In this document: positions 34,145-41,768 of the stretch, in pieces
Numbering within the stretch: the stretch's first letter is position 1
Layout: every line of letters starts with the position of its first letter
NCBI GenBank assembly: GCA_003635195.1
Contig: PYIY01000084.1
Location: 41,552-83,319 of the forward strand
Length of the DNA stretch: 41,768 bases
Reading direction: 5' to 3'
From: Candidatus Poribacteria bacterium
GTDB lineage: Bacteria; Poribacteria; WGA-4E; WGA-3G
Made by a program: the position numbers and the translations under genes
The notes under the pieces: generated by a model
What the model saw: only the letters and a program-made list of their open reading frames with translations
Databases searched by the model: none
Told to the model about the DNA's origin: nothing

Positions 34145-34408
34145 TTACCAGATCGCAACTTCTTCGGGCAGCATACCAATGGATAGGGACACGTGCCCCC
34201 ACTCTTCGTTTGAAAGATGCTTGAAGAGCTCATTCCAGATGATCTCGCCTCTGCCTCCCATGGTGTAACCGTCGAATTTTCTACTGACGATGACAATATG
34301 GACAAGGTCATCAAAACCATCGGAGACATCAACAAAGTCTTTAGCATCGCAGAAATAACCTGTCTTGAGCATATTGTGAATTTTATGCTTTAACACTTCA
34401 CACGCCAT
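34145..34408 (-). CDS. Small BolA-like protein, paralog A of a HEPN operon
   Basis: An 87-aa protein. Pattern: VLKHKIHNMLKTG helix, VHIVIVSRKFDGYTMGGRG, IIWNELFKHLSNEE helix, then LPEEVAIW. The VSRKFDGY block is BolA-like. GGAGG lies 8 nt before the ATG, in the 14-bp gap after the HEPN gene. Tandem paralogy with 33859-34131 and tight spacing mark a three-gene operon. Acting as antitoxin or partner of the HEPN protein is possible but unproven. Confidence 0.65.
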   Translation of the reverse strand: MACEVLKHKIHNMLKTGYFCDAKDFVDVSDGFDDLVHIVIVSRKFDGYTMGGRGEIIWNELFKHLSNEEWGHVSLSIGMLPEEVAIW

Positions 34409-34422
34409 CTATAAATCCTCCG

Positions 34423-34866
34423 TTACAGATTATTGTTTATCCAGTGTATAATCTGTTCAACAGACGTTATGAATTCAGTTGCCTCGGTACGGGCTGCTGG
34501 CTTGGGAGTGTAACGCCAATTTGGAGTCCATCTGTTAACATTGTTAAACAACGGCCACAGTTCACGATTTTGCTTCAACCGATCAGAGCCAGGTGCAAGT
34601 TTTAGCAAATTCGCCAATTGATGCGTAAAGACTGTACGGTGTGTAGAAAGTATTAAACGTCGTTGAAGTTCCCACTCTAAATCGCGCAAATTCTTACAAT
34701 CGTAGATTTGCATCAATTTTGTTTTCAAGAGACATTCCACGGCGTAACCAGCAATGTACATTGAACCCCGCCACCGAGAAGCCCTTAAAAGGACTGTTGC
34801 ATCTTCCAAGCGTTGGCGACTTGCACTGGCTTGGTCCCTTATACCATCATGCAAATCATGATTCAT
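34423..34866 (-). CDS. HEPN-domain protein
   Basis: A 147-aa all-helical protein. The segment MYIAGYAVECLLKTKLMQI (about 36-54) is the HEPN signature helix, and RTVFTH (about 97-102) gives the R-x4-H RNase motif of active HEPN proteins, followed by LANLLKL. GAGG precedes the ATG. HEPN proteins often act as RNase toxins paired with an MNT nucleotidyltransferase. None is here; instead two small paralogs follow at 14 and 13 bp. No signal peptide. Confidence 0.75.
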   Translation of the reverse strand: MNHDLHDGIRDQASASRQRLEDATVLLRASRWRGSMYIAGYAVECLLKTKLMQIYDCKNLRDLEWELQRRLILSTHRTVFTHQLANLLKLAPGSDRLKQNRELWPLFNNVNRWTPNWRYTPKPAARTEATEFITSVEQIIHWINNNL

Positions 34867-34948
34867 CCACCAAACCTCATTAGGAAGGATACCACATTCT
34901 TCAACGCTGTTTCAAGCGAAGTATGAAACTCCACAGAGCCGTTCAGTT

Positions 34949-35003
34949 ATTGGTTGTCAGTAGCAGGGGTGCTGGAGGAAACACTCCAGCAAACACCCCG
35001 CCA
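34949..35003. repeat. Hairpin repeat with ACACCCCGCCAGCG core
   Basis: GGGGT (34966-34970) and GCTGGAG (34971-34977) pair with CTCCAGC (34984-34990) and ACCCC (34995-34999). The tail ACACCCCGCCAGCG also occurs in the MITE-like element at 18587-18600. A TGGTTGTCAG repeat precedes it. Confidence 0.55.
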
Positions 35004-35053
35004 GCGGAGAATGAAGGAAACCAAACCCACTGTTTTTTGATGTATTAAAACTT

Positions 35054-36325
35054 CTACCAACGTCCGTGGATAGGGGTTTCACGGGCTTTTTCAAAGAGGT
35101 CTGCCCATTCGTCAGAGCTGTCGTCGAAGGTTAACTCCAAGCGCGCGCCTTCTACTTGTGCCTCGCCGTTGCCAGCATTGAAGTAGCTCAAACCATCACC
35201 CGCCATGTGGATGCAGCTGTCATCAGGATAGACAGCCGTTTTGATGATGCGCGGTACAGGATGGATCGTGTAGCCGTCAGCATCTAACTTTTCAGCGGGA
35301 ACGCGGAACCGTTCAACTGCGTCTTCATCAACTTCAACGCCTAATCCGGGTGCCTCAGGGACCTTGTGGCATCCCTCCGAGACCTGTATCGGTTGTGTAA
35401 GCAGATGCTCACTATAGAGATTGATACAGGTAATTGCGGGCCATGTTGCATGCGTAAGCACACTGCCGAGATGTGCTGCCCAGGTTGTCGTCAAACCGTT
35501 GCCAACGATTTGGAGCCAAAACGGCATGTCGGCTGCTGCACTCAGCTGCCCTTCACGCATCACCTGCGACTTACCGCCCCCGATGACAAATCCGCTACAT
35601 ACATCTTCGCAGATACAAGTAGCATACGGCGGTGAACCGAAATGCATCGCGATCTGGCAACCAACTTCTTGACGAATCTGCTTGTTTCCGTCAACGTCGC
35701 TCTGAGGGATAGGTGTCTCGAACATCGCTACATTCGGGTGTGTCGCGAGTTTTTGCAGGATAGGGATAGCGGTTTCCGCATCGCGCCAAGAACCGTTTGG
35801 ATCGAGGTCGAGTTTGAAATCCGATGGAACGACTTCTGCGACCGCTTCTACCTGCGCGACGATATCCCACCACGGGCGTGGTTTGTTCTTGAAACTGGTA
35901 TAGCCGTTTTTCACGGCATCTGCGGCTTCCGCCGCCCAGTTTTCTGGGGAGGAATCAATAGACCACCACGAGATCGGAACTGCCTCTCGACATTGATTGC
36001 TGAGGAGTCGGTAGACGGGCACTTCCAAAATCTTGCCGACGACATCAAAGAGTGCCATCTGTAAGCCGGCACCGAGTGAATCGTCGTTCATCAATTCAGC
36101 CGGACTGTGACCAATCACACGTTCGACGCTCGCATCGCTGACGCGGGAATAGGTATAGTGGACGACGGTTTCGCCCCAACCTGTGTGTCCCGTATCCGTT
36201 GTGACTTTGCACAATTCGAGGATCGACCAGTTATATACGGTTGACACGCTCTGAGTGGTAATCTGTTGTTGACGCGGGGTAAAGGGGACATCTACAAGTA
36301 CGCGTTCAACGTTTGTGACTTTCAT
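35054..36325 (-). CDS. Divergent enolase-superfamily enzyme (glucarate-dehydratase/MLE-like)
   Basis: 423 aa from the ATG at 36325, which has AAGGAG 7 nt upstream; the longer frame to 36415 is not supported. Visible are an N-terminal capping domain, KNK (K146, K148) as the K-x-K base motif, LDLDPNGSW (D173/D175) for the first metal ligand and MFETPIPQSD (E203) for the second. The third ligand position, usually E or D in a xxGE segment, reads IAMHFG (H228). That loss or swap is unusual. It is probably a sugar-acid enzyme, but activity may differ from the family. Confidence 0.78.
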   Translation of the reverse strand: MKVTNVERVLVDVPFTPRQQQITTQSVSTVYNWSILELCKVTTDTGHTGWGETVVHYTYSRVSDASVERVIGHSPAELMNDDSLGAGLQMALFDVVGKILEVPVYRLLSNQCREAVPISWWSIDSSPENWAAEAADAVKNGYTSFKNKPRPWWDIVAQVEAVAEVVPSDFKLDLDPNGSWRDAETAIPILQKLATHPNVAMFETPIPQSDVDGNKQIRQEVGCQIAMHFGSPPYATCICEDVCSGFVIGGGKSQVMREGQLSAAADMPFWLQIVGNGLTTTWAAHLGSVLTHATWPAITCINLYSEHLLTQPIQVSEGCHKVPEAPGLGVEVDEDAVERFRVPAEKLDADGYTIHPVPRIIKTAVYPDDSCIHMAGDGLSYFNAGNGEAQVEGARLELTFDDSSDEWADLFEKARETPIHGRW

Positions 36326-36413
36326 AGGTGGACTCCTTAGGTGATAATGAGGGTGTGAGGCACGCGGGCCTCGCATTGCAATTATAAGGGTTGAGACAGG
36401 TTTTAACTGCCTC

Positions 36414-36419
36414 ATTATA
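36414..36419 (-). promoter_or_regulatory. Probable -10 box for the divergent enolase gene
   Basis: TATAAT on the minus strand about 90 nt before the ATG at 36325. The -35 is weak (TTGTAG, 18 nt away). Confidence 0.4.
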
Positions 36420-36496
36420 CCACAAGGAGTTCTTTTTCTACAATGCCTCTCATAAATAGTTTGAGGGTATTGCGAATAAGAGTTCCGTATGGAAGC

Positions 36497-36528
36497 AACC
36501 CCCTAAATCCCCCTTATCAGGGGGACTT
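36497..36528. repeat. Solo copy of the MITE core hairpin
   Basis: 32 bp identical to 29195-29226, containing CCCCCT-TATC-AGGGGG. The AGGACTTACGCA termini of the 29159 element are absent, so this is a decayed or independent copy of the core. Confidence 0.75.
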
Positions 36529-36592
36529 GCAATGCATCTTCTAATCAAAAATTTCTTTAGATGCATACCGACTGGTATTTATGAGATAGGTT

Positions 36593-37420
36593 TTAGTAAG
36601 TCGTCTTGATCTCACTCCACATAGTTGTGAGTTTGTCCTTGACATCAACATCAAATCCGGCACCACTTGTGACGAGGATACTGTCGATTCTTCCATTGCC
36701 CCAACTCTCGTGCCAGACTCCGACAGTGCCGGCACTCTTGTAATTGGCTTTTTTCGAGTCAAGAACTGGGGGACCGAGATCCTTGGAGGGTGCAAACAGA
36801 TCTTTGACTTCCGCCAGTTCCATATACCAGACTTTGACGCTGTTGCCCTGAACTTCAACGCGTCCGAAATAGGGAACAGTGTTGTCTTGTGTCAGTCCGC
36901 CCCCTAAGCCGTGATCCACATTTTCTAATTCTTTAGCACCGTTTTCACAGCCACAACCGCTGAGACATTGTCCGGAAGGACAACATCCATCTGCAAGATC
37001 GCCGAGGATGACTTTCGGTGTTTCATTATAACCGAAGACAACGAGATAGCCTTTATCGTCGCCTTTCCTGCGGAACTGAACACCGAAACTATCATCATCA
37101 GCAAAGGAGAAGACCACTTGGATAATACCGTCGGTGAAATTATCGACACCTGGGAGGGGTGTATTGCCGGAGATGCCGCATCCCTCAGCGGTTTGTGTCA
37201 TCGATTTTTTACCGCCGAGTTTACCGCCGTTGAAATCTCCCTCAGCCCAGACAGTTCCGGCGTTCTCCGGTTTATATTTCTTGACATCGTTCACACCGGC
37301 GTTCGGTTTTGCCGCCTTAGAACCGGGCTCAAAATCGGCGTAAAACACGATATTTCCGGCGGCGTGAAGCGAAACAAATAGACTCAAAGCGAGGATCAAG
37401 AGAAAAAAACGCGTTTTCAT
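36593..37420 (-). CDS. Secreted Cys-rich lectin-fold-like protein, copy A, with C-terminal motif
   Basis: 275 aa from the ATG at 37420 (GGGGGAGAT upstream), starting a signal peptide MKTRFFLLILALSLFVSLHA. The frame's earlier codons to 37522 lack a supported start. The body looks like a concanavalin/LamG-type beta sandwich: NIVFYADFE, DDSFGVQFRR, GYLVVFGYNETPK, GTVGVWHESWGNG. A Cys-rich loop reads DGCCPSGQCLSGCGCENG (6 Cys). It ends VDVKDKLTTMWSEIK, the motif shared with three other secreted proteins. It is paralogous to 37675-38502; function unknown. Confidence 0.82.
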   Translation of the reverse strand: MKTRFFLLILALSLFVSLHAAGNIVFYADFEPGSKAAKPNAGVNDVKKYKPENAGTVWAEGDFNGGKLGGKKSMTQTAEGCGISGNTPLPGVDNFTDGIIQVVFSFADDDSFGVQFRRKGDDKGYLVVFGYNETPKVILGDLADGCCPSGQCLSGCGCENGAKELENVDHGLGGGLTQDNTVPYFGRVEVQGNSVKVWYMELAEVKDLFAPSKDLGPPVLDSKKANYKSAGTVGVWHESWGNGRIDSILVTSGAGFDVDVKDKLTTMWSEIKTTY

Positions 37421-37599
37421 AGCAATATCTCCCCCATTCTCAGAAAGGATTGTGTTACCGTTTATTCGCAAGCAACAGTATGCGGACGAGGCATTAGGGC
37501 ACTGCTTAGATACCCCTATCAATAAAGGCCCCTCGTCGTAAAACTAAAGTGGTGTTGGGTGAGGCATTGACCCCACTTGACAAAGATGAGTTATGCGAT

Positions 37600-37629
37600 G
37601 CAGGGCGGGGTTTGGGAACCCTGCCCTGC
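37600..37629. repeat. Strong GC-rich hairpin with GTTTGGGAAC loop
   Basis: GCAGGGC (37600-37606) plus GGGGTT pair with AACCCT plus GCCCTGC (37623-37629) around TGGG, a 13-bp stem. It lies between the two lectin-like paralogs and may end transcription of the upstream copy. Same loop family as 20097, 29441 and 40901. Confidence 0.65.
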
Positions 37630-37674
37630 AATGCCAGTTAAATTTAGGGGATTAGCCTATATTAGGGAAGGAGA

Positions 37675-38502
37675 CTAATAGCTGTTCTTAACGTCCGCCC
37701 ACGTTGTGGAAAGCTTGGCATGTGGGTCAACTGCCACGGTTCCACCTGGACCCGTAACAAGGACGCTACCAACTCTTCCATTGCCCCAACTTTCATGCCA
37801 GAGGCCGACAGTGCCGGGTCCAAGGTCATCTGCGCCGTCGTATTCTACGACTGGGTCACCGAGTTCTTCAGAGTCAACGAAGAGCCCGGGGGCATCCGCG
37901 AGTGGCATATACCAGACTTGGATAAGGCTGTCGGTGACTTGAACACGTCCGAAATAGGCGACAGAGTTGTCTTGCGTGAGACCTGCGCCTAAGCCGTGAT
38001 CCGCACTGGCGAGTACATTTTCACCGTCGTTTTCGCAGGCACAACCGCTGAGACATTCTCCTGATGGACAGCATCCATCTGCGAGGCTGCCAACGATAAC
38101 CTGAGGTGTTTCGTTATACCCAAAAACGACGAGGTATCCTCTATCATCGCCGATCCGTCGAAACTGGAATCCAACACTGTCATCATCTTGCCACGAGAAG
38201 ACCCCTTGGATGATGCCATTGGAGAAGTCGTCAACTCCCGGAAGTGGTGTGTTACCAGAGATACCGCATCCCTCCTGAGTTTGATGCAATGCGCCTTCAC
38301 CGCCTGGGAATTCTGTTGCCTCAGCCCAAATGGTACCCGCGTTCTCCGACACCCAATTGGCTGGGTCGTTAACGCTGGCATCTGGCACCGCTTCAGCGGA
38401 ATTGGATTCAAAATCAGCGAAAAAAATTATCTGCGCGCTCGCGTGACCAATCAGCATGACTGAAAACAGCGCGATGAGCGTCAGAAGGTGGGTTCTTTTC
38501 AT
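37675..38502 (-). CDS. Secreted Cys-rich lectin-fold-like protein, copy B, with C-terminal motif
   Basis: A 275-aa paralog of the 36593-37420 protein. Signal peptide MKRTHLLTLIALFSVMLIGH, AAAGGAG upstream. The same blocks occur: IIFFADFE, DDSVGFQFRR, GYLVVFGYNETPQ, DGCCPSGECLSGCACEN and GTVGLWHESWGNGRV. It ends VDPHAKLSTTWADVK, closer to the discoidin-like proteins' tails than to paralog A in its VDP start. It is probably exported and surface-held through this tail, by inference. Confidence 0.82.
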   Translation of the reverse strand: MKRTHLLTLIALFSVMLIGHASAQIIFFADFESNSAEAVPDASVNDPANWVSENAGTIWAEATEFPGGEGALHQTQEGCGISGNTPLPGVDDFSNGIIQGVFSWQDDDSVGFQFRRIGDDRGYLVVFGYNETPQVIVGSLADGCCPSGECLSGCACENDGENVLASADHGLGAGLTQDNSVAYFGRVQVTDSLIQVWYMPLADAPGLFVDSEELGDPVVEYDGADDLGPGTVGLWHESWGNGRVGSVLVTGPGGTVAVDPHAKLSTTWADVKNSY

Positions 38503-38747
38503 TTTCTACTCCTTTATTGATTGATTTTGCGCAAAAATGTAAAGCCGACACCCTTCTTAATATGTACTTATACGTGGCATGTTAAACCGGTTTTATAGCA
38601 TTAACTTGAGTAGCCCATGCAAAGTCGCCATGGCTTGCGAAGGATAGGCTTTTATTAAATAGGTCGGTTTATGGCAAAACCGTTGTCTAAAACATAGCAA
38701 AAATATGAATTTTTGTCAAGAAATAAAAAATTGTCAGCCGGAGACAT

Positions 38748-40691
38748 TCAGTTTTTTCTGTGAGCGATGCTTGCCCAGTGCCATAGGAGAATGGTACCGT
38801 CCATACTCCCGCTGGCGAGTGTGCTGCCGTCCGATGAGAATTTCAGGACTTCAATTCTTCCGGTATGCGGTTTGATAGTGGATTTGAGTGTATACGTGTT
38901 TGTATCCCACATCTCTATCGTTCCGTCACCACATCCAGTGAGAAGCGTTGTGCCGTCAGGAGAATACGTTAGTACTTTAATCCGCCCTCTATGTCCCGGT
39001 ATTTCAGACAGGAGGCGGTGCGTGTTAACGTCCCATAACAGCATCTTCCCTCTTCCAGTGCTCACAAGTGTTTCACCGTCTGGTGAGAACGCCACCGCTA
39101 ACGTGTCAGCTTGCCCTGAGTCTTCGTGTTCTATAAGGGTGGCGCGAAGTGTGCTGGTCCCAATGTCCCACAAGCGCACGTCTCGGTGACTTGCACTTGC
39201 AAGTATGCTGCTATCCGGTGAGAATGCTAATGCTTTAGCCGATATCTGGTGTCCTTCGAGTGTTTTCTTGCGATGTCCTGTCTCTACATCCCACACATAA
39301 ACCGCGCCTGTCCTATCTCCGCTTGCAAGCAACTGACTATCTGACGAGAAAACAAGGGTTTCGACAAACCAAGTATGTCCTGCAAGTATAGCGTGCTGGC
39401 TGCGGGTTTGAAGATCCCACAGCTTTATGATATTCATATCATCCGTTGCCCCAGCAAGGATGTTGCTATCAGGCGAAAACTCGTAAGCGTTTACTACATT
39501 TGACTGCGGCAACATGATCGGCGTGAATTCTTTATTGCTGTTGATGTCCCAAGATCGAACAGGGTTGTTCCGTGTTAACGAACCGACACTCATAAGGGTT
39601 GTCCCATCGGCAGTGAAGCCTAATGTGCTTCCCCAGTTCTCGTGCCCTTTGAGGGTAAAGGTAGAAAGATGGGCTCTGGTGATTGTGTTCCATGTCTGAA
39701 CGGTACCTTTCTCGTCAGCAGTCATGAAGATCGGTTTATCCATTGAGAATGCCAATGCGCGGATAGATCTCGTATGCGCTTTCCACGCAGAGATAAGTTT
39801 TCCGTCGTCAACATTCCACATCTGAATCATCCCATGATGATCACCGCTTGCCAGAATGGATCCGTCAGGTGAGAATGCCAATGTGTCAATCCAGACCGCT
39901 CGGCGCGTCGCGGCAGGCAATTCCTGATTGGTATCGGTAAGTCCGAATTGAACGAGTGCTCGTACCTGTTTTTTTGTATCTGGGTTCCACAGTCGGACGG
40001 TACCCCCCATGCCAGCACTTGCGAGCATCTTACCATCGGGTGAAAATGCTAATACTTTAACGGGTTTCTTATGACCAGTAAGCGTAGATAGGTGCTCTTC
40101 GGAATCAATATCCCACAACCGAATTGACAGGTCTTCGCTCGCGCTTGCGAGTATGTTGCCATCGGGTAAAAATGCCAACGCTTCAACAGTATCTGTATGT
40201 CCTGTTAACGTAGCAAGCGGGTCACCCGTAGCGACATCCCAGATCTGAATTGTACCGGTTCGACTCTCACCAGCAATTGTGGTGCTGTCAGGAGAGAATG
40301 CAAGTGCCCAAGGTAAATTTCGCTCATCCGAAAGCACCATCAACTGTTGACCGGTATCAGTATCCCACAATCGGACTGTTCTATCGTTGCCGGTGCTGGC
40401 AAGGATTTTGCCATCGGGTGAAAATACTAATTCGTGAATCTGTGCTGTATGCCCGGTAAGCAGCGCGAGTTCGTCTCCAGTAGCCACGCTATACATCCAA
40501 ATGCCAATGCTACTTGCCACGGCGAGTTCGTTACCATCCGGCGAAAACTTTAGGGCAGTTATTCTGCCTTTGCCGATCCGCATTCTGGCACCCTCAGGTA
40601 GATTCCATGTTCTGTAGTCTTCGGCATATCCGTTCGACAGGAACAACATTGAGAGCGTTAAGAATAAGAATGTGAAAAACTTGAATTTCAT
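38748..40691 (-). CDS. Exported WD40 protein with 14 repeats
   Basis: A 647-aa protein. The signal peptide (MKFKFFTFLFLTLSMLFLSN, AAAGGAG upstream) is followed by 14 repeats with FSPDG-type starts and [LV]WD-type ends, enough for two seven-bladed propellers. Repeats 7-9 are more diverged (FSMDK, FTADG, FSPDS). No kinase, caspase or other effector domain is fused. Most WD40 proteins of this kind in bacteria are cytoplasmic or fused to kinases, so export is notable. Probably a binding scaffold outside the cytoplasm. Confidence 0.9.
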   Translation of the reverse strand: MKFKFFTFLFLTLSMLFLSNGYAEDYRTWNLPEGARMRIGKGRITALKFSPDGNELAVASSIGIWMYSVATGDELALLTGHTAQIHELVFSPDGKILASTGNDRTVRLWDTDTGQQLMVLSDERNLPWALAFSPDSTTIAGESRTGTIQIWDVATGDPLATLTGHTDTVEALAFLPDGNILASASEDLSIRLWDIDSEEHLSTLTGHKKPVKVLAFSPDGKMLASAGMGGTVRLWNPDTKKQVRALVQFGLTDTNQELPAATRRAVWIDTLAFSPDGSILASGDHHGMIQMWNVDDGKLISAWKAHTRSIRALAFSMDKPIFMTADEKGTVQTWNTITRAHLSTFTLKGHENWGSTLGFTADGTTLMSVGSLTRNNPVRSWDINSNKEFTPIMLPQSNVVNAYEFSPDSNILAGATDDMNIIKLWDLQTRSQHAILAGHTWFVETLVFSSDSQLLASGDRTGAVYVWDVETGHRKKTLEGHQISAKALAFSPDSSILASASHRDVRLWDIGTSTLRATLIEHEDSGQADTLAVAFSPDGETLVSTGRGKMLLWDVNTHRLLSEIPGHRGRIKVLTYSPDGTTLLTGCGDGTIEMWDTNTYTLKSTIKPHTGRIEVLKFSSDGSTLASGSMDGTILLWHWASIAHRKN

Positions 40692-40900
40692 AAAGTGCTC
40701 CTTTCGGCAGTACCGTTTTTCATTGCGGATTTCAAAACAGAGGGTTCGATCACTTCAGATTAACATTTAGTGACGCGCGTCGCAATAGAAAAGTTTCATA
40801 ATTTTGTAAAAAATGAGTTGAGGGATGTGTATACGCGTTGTCTGAATCAGGATTTGCAGAATTTAGTGTCTGAATTAAGATGGGTAGGGTCATAGAAAGA

Positions 40901-40921
40901 GGCGAGGTTGGGGACCTCGCC
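40901..40921. repeat. Hairpin GGCGAGGT-TGGGG-ACCTCGCC
   Basis: Perfect 8-bp arms with a TGGGG loop in the 268-bp gap before the WD40 gene. On the minus strand it lies downstream of the Asp-box gene's neighbour and upstream of nothing obvious. Same family as 37600. Confidence 0.6.
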
Positions 40922-40959
40922 TGCAAAAACGATTCGGGAAGGCAAGAAAAATCGGATGC

Positions 40960-41768
40960 TTACTGATGGTTACGTTGGAAGCGGAGTACGCCGTTTTGCT
41001 TTGTGCCGATGTAAAATGTATTGCCATCAATAGCAAAAGAGGTTGCTGTGTGTGGCAGTTCTGGAGTAATCTGTTCCCATGCGTTTGTCTGGTTATTTAC
41101 CTGATAGACCCCGCTATCAGACACACTGTAAGCCGTCGGACCATCAACTGCGATCCGATCCATGATAAGTCTTTTGCCGTCAACATCAGTGAGTACGTGC
41201 CATGTCTCGCCATCGCGTGAGCTCATAACGCCCATATCAGTTGAGACATAGACGGTTGAGCCTGCGAAGCGTATTTCTTTGAAATATCCAAACGGAAATG
41301 CGAGGTTTTCGGTGACATCGCGCCAAGTGTCCCCATCGTCTTGGGACAGGAAAAGATCTCCTTCTCGTTTCCCGGCATAGATAGTGTTCCCAGAAGCAGC
41401 AAGGGTGAACCCTTTTCCCTCAATCGGTGAGATGCCTTTGATGTCTTCTAAACCGGTATTGTGCCATGCTGTTTCGCCGCGTCGCCATCTGTAGAGTTTA
41501 TGTCTGTATTCCATGAAGACGGTATCGTCAGCGACGGTAAACGTTCCATTTGTGCTCCATTCTTCAAAGACGCGGTGCTGGTTAGCCTTCCACTGTTCCT
41601 GCACCTTATTAACATCTTCGCCGTTTTTTCTCGCTTCCATACGTTTGTTCCACCATTCCTTGTGTAAGGTATCTTCTTTAAAATCTGGTACACCTTCAAC
41701 CGGTAGAAACACATCACCTGCATCAGAGAGAAGAAAGAGTGTGACCCCATCGAGTTCACTGTTGCTTG
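40960..41768 (-). CDS. Asp-box (BNR/sortilin-like) beta-propeller protein, N-terminus outside window
   Basis: The frame is open from the window edge to a stop at 40960 (269 codons seen). Asp-box blocks SQDDGDTWRDV and SRDGETWHVL and repeated ADDTVF, SGNTIYAG, AGSTVYVS, DGPTAYSV and DGNTFYIGT units show a propeller of the sialidase/photosystem-stability type. A linker rich in K, E and N (EARKNGEDVNKVQEQWKANQ) precedes it. The GTG at 41712 is not needed as a start, since codons continue upstream (for example LDGVTLFLLSDAGD). Role unknown, probably binding. Confidence 0.82.
   Translation of the reverse strand, partial: SNSELDGVTLFLLSDAGDVFLPVEGVPDFKEDTLHKEWWNKRMEARKNGEDVNKVQEQWKANQHRVFEEWSTNGTFTVADDTVFMEYRHKLYRWRRGETAWHNTGLEDIKGISPIEGKGFTLAASGNTIYAGKREGDLFLSQDDGDTWRDVTENLAFPFGYFKEIRFAGSTVYVSTDMGVMSSRDGETWHVLTDVDGKRLIMDRIAVDGPTAYSVSDSGVYQVNNQTNAWEQITPELPHTATSFAIDGNTFYIGTKQNGVLRFQRNHQ

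Noticed and set aside
36326..36415. 30-codon extension of the divergent enolase
   Set aside because: It runs over the -10 box; the ATG at 36325 has AAGGAG at 7 nt.
37421..37522. 34-codon extension of lectin-like copy A
   Set aside because: It would hide the signal peptide; the paralog starts at the equivalent of 37420.

Overview
The window looks like a piece of a Candidatus Poribacteria or related PVC-like genome. This is inferred from gene content, not from a marker gene. The signs are a Planctomycete-type secreted cytochrome (PSCyt1, PSCyt2/DUF1549, DUF1553), tandem phytanoyl-CoA dioxygenase paralogs, Gfo/Idh/MocA and enolase-superfamily sugar-acid enzymes, a sialate O-acetylesterase, exported LRR, WD40 and Asp-box repeat proteins, and many short palindromic intergenic repeats. 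No rRNA, tRNA or CRISPR array was seen.

Region by region. 1-6345 (minus): an exported leucine-rich-repeat protein with 29 motif positions at an exact 66-bp period (C-terminus outside the window), then a 1303-aa PSCyt/DUF1553 protein. 6536-8011: a PD-(D/E)XK-like protein behind a near-consensus promoter, converging on a membrane-anchored methyltransferase. 8016-13797 (minus): a carbohydrate-catabolism block of oxidoreductase, two PhyH-family dioxygenase-like proteins with an H-x-A motif, a galactonate-dehydratase-like enolase and a sialate O-acetylesterase. 13880-20857 (minus): RecD2-like helicase, Uma2-family protein, threonine synthase, an unknown protein and an HpaI-type aldolase. 20858-23263 is mostly non-coding and full of inverted repeats, interrupted by one PA14-domain protein.

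23245-26216 holds the most unusual cluster. An HNH-less IscB-family (IsrB-like, OMEGA) nuclease is flanked by two look-alike 20-nt hairpins. A structured 193-nt gap upstream is a candidate omega RNA. The element abuts and terminates the gene of a DNA methyltransferase fused to an Mrr-like nuclease domain. 27624-31841 (plus) carries a duplicated set: two archease genes flanking two nearly identical discoidin-like secreted proteins that share a 28-bp leader hairpin block and a terminator. The second archease start codon lies at the duplication junction. A GIY-YIG-like protein and a 74-aa protein lie between on the minus strand.

31852-41768 (minus): a polytopic membrane protein, a tight three-gene operon (HEPN protein plus two paralogous 87-90-aa BolA-like proteins), a divergent enolase-superfamily enzyme, two secreted Cys-rich lectin-fold-like paralogs, a 14-repeat exported WD40 protein and a partial Asp-box propeller protein. 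The two discoidin-like and the two lectin-like proteins are different folds but end in the same roughly 17-residue C-terminal motif around K-L-x-T-x-W. This suggests a shared, apparently undescribed C-terminal sorting or anchoring tag.
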